Source of the DNA: Winslowiella toletana
GTDB taxonomy: Bacteria > Pseudomonadota > Gammaproteobacteria > Enterobacterales > Enterobacteriaceae
Length of the DNA stretch: 64,000 bases
Assembly (NCBI RefSeq): GCF_032164335.1
Contig: NZ_CP134152.1
Location: 3,596,001 to 3,660,000 of the forward strand
Direction of reading: 5' to 3'
Positions 60,275 to 64,000 of the stretch are shown in pieces (within the stretch, counting starts at the first letter, position 1; each line of letters opens with the position of its first letter). Position numbers and translations under genes: made by a program. Under the pieces are notes generated by a model. The model was given only the letters and a program-made list of their open reading frames with translations. It ran no database searches and was not told the origin of the DNA.

Positions 60275-60778
60275 TTAATATGGTGTAATTGCCTGTTTTT
60301 GATATCTTCATTCCGATAACGGAGAGAGGTAATTGTATGGAAAATCAGGATACTTAAAGCACCGTCGCTAAGGATGCCTTTTACTGACCCCCGTGGGGTG
60401 AGCCGTCGACCGGGGCGGAGAAAATACATTGATATCTTCTCCTCCCCTGCCCCGGCCAAGGTTGATGGCAGACGATAAAACAGCAAAACTAATCAACATT
60501 GGAGCACGCTCAGGTACACCTATTAAAATGAGATTCATAGAAATTTCAGGCATCCCGTTGCTCACTAAACTCAGCTTCCGCCAGCTCTTGATAGCGACAA
60601 AAGCTTTAATCTAGTTTATTCAGCATCATCATAATCCAGACTTTCCCGTCAACAGCATCAATATCAACTGCAGATGTGGATTATGTGCATATAAGCCCTC
60701 GCGCGGGCGCATACTTCTGTGTTACCCCCCCTACATAATCAGACTAAATCCTTATCTCTTTTTTATCCATCGGATACG
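60275..60778. other. Gap without recognised genes
   Basis: No convincing gene in this half kilobase. It contains an imperfect inverted repeat CCGGGGC-GGAGAA / TTCTCC-(six bases)-GCCCCGG at 60410-60455 and a CCCC-GT-GGGG at 60388-60397. An ATG after GAGAGG at about 60337 yields only six codons. Composition is mixed and it looks like old junction sequence. Confidence 0.5.
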
Positions 60779-60809
60779 AAAAAGCGCCATGTTTAACCAT
60801 GACGCTTTT
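60779..60809 (-). terminator. Terminator of the Slp lipoprotein gene
   Basis: AAAAGCG-c-CATG / CATG-a-CGCTTTT, followed by T on the minus strand, 18 bases after the gene. Confidence 0.8.
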
Positions 60810-60826
60810 GACAATACAAATGAGAA

Positions 60827-61411
60827 TTACGGCTCCAGATAAGTATTCTGGGTCACGACTTCAGGAGCTCCGTAGAAATATCCCGGTGGTGGTGCAATGC
60901 CCCACTCCGGAGACCAGGCATAAACCCAGCCACTGGCAGGCATCACAGTCGTATCAAGCTGCCATACCTGATAACCCACAGCAGACATCTTCAGGAACGG
61001 GTAAGGACGCTTACCAATCAACTGATTTTCTGTTCCTTCCATTTTTCCGAGCACGGTGACAAAGCGATTACGGAAATTATCAGGATCGAGGAATTTGTCC
61101 GTGTAGACTAAAACGCGGCCCTGATATGCCTCGTGAATTTTCGGACGGGCATATTCATTGAGTGGCAATACCGCTAACTCAAGAATCGTTTTGGAGGGAA
61201 GATTAATCACATTAATTACTTTACCACCGACACGAACTTCCTGCCCCTGGTATAAACTAGGCGCCATAGCAAGTTGCTGATAGGTCGCAGGATTGACCGC
61301 CCCTTCGGCTCCGCTGATGCTTTTCGGTATTGATGAGCAACCGGATAACAGTAGCGCGGATACCACAGCCAGGCCCGCCAGCGTTCTTTGAACATCTTTT
61401 TTCTTCAACAT
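60827..61411 (-). CDS. Slp/YeaY family outer-membrane lipoprotein
   Basis: A 194-residue lipoprotein with a signal peptide and lipobox LLLSGC (Cys25). The Slp domain follows: SLYQGQEVRVGGKVINVINLPSKT..LELAVLPLN and GRVLVYTDKFLDPDNFRNRFVTVLG. Slp proteins rise in carbon starvation and stationary phase and are placed in the outer membrane; their exact function is unknown. It is monocistronic with its own terminator. The 279-bp gap to emrB holds AT-rich DNA with the promoter and no gene. Confidence 0.92.
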   Translation of the reverse strand: MLKKKDVQRTLAGLAVVSALLLSGCSSIPKSISGAEGAVNPATYQQLAMAPSLYQGQEVRVGGKVINVINLPSKTILELAVLPLNEYARPKIHEAYQGRVLVYTDKFLDPDNFRNRFVTVLGKMEGTENQLIGKRPYPFLKMSAVGYQVWQLDTTVMPASGWVYAWSPEWGIAPPPGYFYGAPEVVTQNTYLEP

Positions 61412-61690
61412 AGTTTTCTCATGACGTAAAGTTTTAATTGGCTATGTAATCCATTAAGTTACATAGCGCCGGGAATTAAATTCGTAATAGCATTGACTCT
61501 AAAAACCATAGCGCAGCATAGGCACTATTCTATAAAATTATAAAAGTCAGAAATATAGGACCGTGGATAACAGTTTGTCATCACAGTCTTACAAACGTAA
61601 TCAATACCAGATCAGGTACGCAATCCGAATATTCATACCAACAACTTACTTCACTAAAATAGAGTCATAAAAATAGTTAAGCTGCGTCGG

Positions 61691-63223
61691 TTATTTTTTC
61701 GCAGTAAAAGGAGGTTTAGCAAACCACACCAGAATCGTCAGCATCACAAAGGCTATTGCAGAGAGACGGAAAATTTCGTTGGCAGAAATGAGCATCCCCT
61801 GCTGCGTGATCATATTGTTTATTTCATTCAGTTCCTGAGAAAAAGAGATTCCGGAAGATTCGATACGCTGCGAGAATGCGTTATATATCGGGTTAAACGG
61901 GTTTATCGCCCCCGTCAACACGCTGTGCTGCCCTGACTCCCAGCGACTCCACAGCGTCATTGTCAGCGCGGTGCCAATCGAGCCTGATAAGGTACGGAAA
62001 AAATTGCTGATACTGGAGGCATTGGCAAATTTATTATCCGGCAAACCTGAAAGAGAAATAGTGGTCAGTGGCAGAAAAAAACACGCCACTGCGCAGCCTT
62101 GTAACAGCTGAGGAGAGATAATCCCCATAAAATCAATGCCGGTGGTGAAGGTGATCGAACGCCAGTAATAAGATATCGCATAGACGATAAAACTGAACGT
62201 CACCAGAACACGCATATCAATTTTATTACCATAGAAGCCGATTATCGGTGACAAAATCAGCGGCGCCAATCCGATTGGCGCATAGGCCAGTCCTGCCCAC
62301 ATGGCATCGTACCCCATGGTTTCCTGAAGCAACTGCGGCATCAGTACGATAGCGCCAGAGTAGAACAGAAAGGCGCAGGTGATGCAGACGATACCAATGG
62401 TAAAATTACGCGATTTGAACAAACTGATATCGATAATCGGATTTTCATCGGTTGATTCCCAGATAATCAGGGAAATCAGCGAAACGCCGGACACTATCGC
62501 CAGAGTAATAATCGTGGTGGAGTTAAACCAGTCCAGATCCTTACCCTTATCAAGCATCAACTGTAGCGCACCGACGCCCAGCACCAACAGCACCAGACCG
62601 ACGTAATTCATTTTCACCGACTGCGTTTCTGTCTCTCGGCCTTTCAGCAAAGTTCCGCACAGTGAAACGGCAATTATGCCCATCGGGACATTGATGAAAA
62701 ATATCCAACCCCAGCTAAAATTGTCGCAAATATACCCACCCAGTATCGGCCCACAAATCGGCGCAATAATCACCGTCATCGACCACATGGATAAGGCGAA
62801 GGTGCGTTTTTCCGGTGGATAATTCCTCAGCAGCAGGCTCTGCGACAGCGGAACAAGCGGCCCTGCCATCAGCCCCTGAATCACCCTGAAGAAAATGAGC
62901 ATATCAAGGCTGGTTGAAAGCCCGCACGCCAGCGATGCCAGAGAAAAACAGACAACTGACAGAAGAAACAAGCGCAACTCGCCGAACCGTTGCGACAGTC
63001 GCCCGGTCAGAGGAATTGAGATCGCGTTTGCTACGCCAAACGAGGTGATGACCCATGTCCCCTGATCCGTTGAAGCTCCCAGAAAACCTGAAATCGTCGG
63101 GATCGCCACGTTGGAAATGGTGGAGTCCAGCATCTGCATAAATGTCGCCAGCGACAGTGCAAAGGTCATGCAGATCAACATTGCCCCACGTAATGGGGCT
63201 GGCAGTGATTTCACGGTTTCCAT
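61691..63223 (-). CDS. emrB: EmrB-type DHA2 multidrug efflux permease
   Basis: A 510-residue MFS protein with 14 predicted TM helices, motif A-like GRLSQRFGELRLFL and motif C-like GPILGGYICDNFSWGWIFFINVP. It exports hydrophobic drugs or uncouplers in a tripartite pump with an EmrA adaptor and an outer-membrane channel. The start ATG shares one base with the upstream adaptor gene's stop (TAATG), so translation is coupled. It is not the usual emrAB chromosomal locus (no emrR, mprA or gshA in sight), so this is an extra paralogue. Confidence 0.93.
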   Translation of the reverse strand: METVKSLPAPLRGAMLICMTFALSLATFMQMLDSTISNVAIPTISGFLGASTDQGTWVITSFGVANAISIPLTGRLSQRFGELRLFLLSVVCFSLASLACGLSTSLDMLIFFRVIQGLMAGPLVPLSQSLLLRNYPPEKRTFALSMWSMTVIIAPICGPILGGYICDNFSWGWIFFINVPMGIIAVSLCGTLLKGRETETQSVKMNYVGLVLLVLGVGALQLMLDKGKDLDWFNSTTIITLAIVSGVSLISLIIWESTDENPIIDISLFKSRNFTIGIVCITCAFLFYSGAIVLMPQLLQETMGYDAMWAGLAYAPIGLAPLILSPIIGFYGNKIDMRVLVTFSFIVYAISYYWRSITFTTGIDFMGIISPQLLQGCAVACFFLPLTTISLSGLPDNKFANASSISNFFRTLSGSIGTALTMTLWSRWESGQHSVLTGAINPFNPIYNAFSQRIESSGISFSQELNEINNMITQQGMLISANEIFRLSAIAFVMLTILVWFAKPPFTAKK

Positions 63224-64000
63224 TAAAGCTGCCCATTACGTTTAATAATGTTGGCGATAATGGTATCTACCGGGGCGGTATCGATGACCAGCGCATCGCT
63301 GAGGTATGCCGGTGTGATGGCCGCCTTAGGCGAAAGCTCGTGAAGGGAGGTGCTGTTCACCTCGCCGGTCTCTATGGTGGCATTCATTGACAGGCCGATA
63401 CGCAGCGGATGCTGGCGGAGTTCGCCCTCTTCCAGTACCACCTTGACGGGTACCCGCTGAACGACTTTGATCCAGTTCCCTGAGGCATTCTGTGCCGGAA
63501 GCAGTGCAAATGCATTACCGGTACCCATATTGACGCCTTTGACATAGCCGTGAAAAACGACGTTGTCGCCATACAGGTCGCTGGTCAAAGTGACCTGCTG
63601 GCCAATACGAACATTCGTCAACTGGGTTTCTTTAAAATTGGCATTGACCCACATTTCCTGGGCCGGAATCACCGCCATCAGCGCCTGAGCAGGATTAATC
63701 GTCTCCCCAACCTGCACGCTACGTTGAGCGACATAGCCGGTAACAGGGCTACGAATATCAGTACGCTGAAGCGAAAGCCATGCCTGTTTCACCTGATCGG
63801 CTGCTTGCAGCACCTGCGGCTGATGGTCAAGAGGCGTGTTCATGATCAGCGCCCTATTCGCTTTATAAACCTGGATAGCCGCATCCAGCGAAGCCTGGCT
63901 GCTTATTGCAGTGTCTTTTGCATGCTCAAGGTTTTCTCGGGTGATTACGCCCTTACCCACCAGCTCCAGCCGCCGCTGATAATCCTCCGACGCCTGCTTA
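63223..64000 (-). CDS. emrA: EmrA-type membrane fusion protein, partial
   Basis: The frame is open to the window edge (259 codons seen), so the N-terminal anchor and start are missing. The coiled-coil hairpin (AISSQASLDAAIQVYKANRAL), lipoyl half (RTDIRSPVTGYVAQRSVQVGETI) and beta-barrel (VNANFKETQLTNVRIGQQVTLTSDLYG) are those of HlyD/EmrA adaptors. It bridges the EmrB pump to an outer-membrane channel. Overlaps emrB by one base. Confidence 0.93.
   Translation of the reverse strand, partial: KQASEDYQRRLELVGKGVITRENLEHAKDTAISSQASLDAAIQVYKANRALIMNTPLDHQPQVLQAADQVKQAWLSLQRTDIRSPVTGYVAQRSVQVGETINPAQALMAVIPAQEMWVNANFKETQLTNVRIGQQVTLTSDLYGDNVVFHGYVKGVNMGTGNAFALLPAQNASGNWIKVVQRVPVKVVLEEGELRQHPLRIGLSMNATIETGEVNSTSLHELSPKAAITPAYLSDALVIDTAPVDTIIANIIKRNGQL

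Noticed and set aside
60582-60597. CCGCCAGCTC shared with the tmRNA 3' end, a possible attR
   Set aside because: Only ten contiguous bases match and the flanking acceptor-end bases (CACCA) are absent; too short for an attachment core.

Overview
The window is chromosomal DNA of an enterobacterium, most likely Erwiniaceae (Erwinia/Pantoea type). Positions 1 to about 42,230 keep the gene order of the E. coli 57-minute region: suhB, csiE, hcaT, glyA, hmp, glnB, glrR-qseG-glrK, glmY, purL, mltF, tadA, pgpC, a MurR/RpiR regulator, yfhL, acpS-pdxJ, recO-era-rnc-lepB-lepA, rseC-rseB-rseA-rpoE, nadB, trmN, srmB, grcA, ung, grpE, nadK, recN, bamE, rnfH-ratA, smpB, ssrA. An inserted NicO metal exporter/DUF1007 pair between suhB and csiE departs from the E. 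coli order. The family and organism calls come from remembered protein families and gene order, not from a search.

The core half holds recognisable regulatory DNA. There is an NsrR box at hmp, PurR operators at glyA and purL, and a sigma-54 promoter with three GlrR-type sites for the sRNA glmY. A translationally coupled leader ORF precedes rpoE, a NadR box abuts nadB, and two FNR sites 53 bp apart precede grcA. grpE has a heat-shock promoter and recN has clustered LexA boxes.

The accessory part begins at the 3' end of tmRNA (ssrA, 41,787-42,150), a classic integration site, with a P4/CP4-57-type tyrosine integrase at 42,355. It then carries two small orphan genes of the kind seen beside polymorphic toxins (43.8-44.7 kb). 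Next is a four-gene minus-strand operon (50.4 to 45.0 kb): a 79-aa protein, an XRE regulator, a retron-type reverse transcriptase and a 1283-aa protein joining a PD-(D/E)xK nuclease-like domain to a STAND NTPase. A highly structured leader and a perfect 37-bp palindrome lie upstream, and a membrane KAP-family NTPase gene is divergent (51.0-53.3 kb). This looks like a defence island, and the retron plus STAND-nuclease operon is the best candidate for an undescribed system. Decayed IS66 and other transposase pieces follow (53.4-54.7 kb).

From 54.86 to 60.13 kb lies a single 1756-aa gene, a modular toxin- or effector-like protein. Its GC-rich N-terminal two thirds, lower-GC C-terminal part and three near-identical 56-residue C-terminal repeats suggest recombination of its 3' end. 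The window closes with a Slp-type lipoprotein and an EmrB/EmrA-type efflux pair, the latter cut by the window edge. No second copy of the tmRNA 3' end was found, so the right border of the island is unknown.
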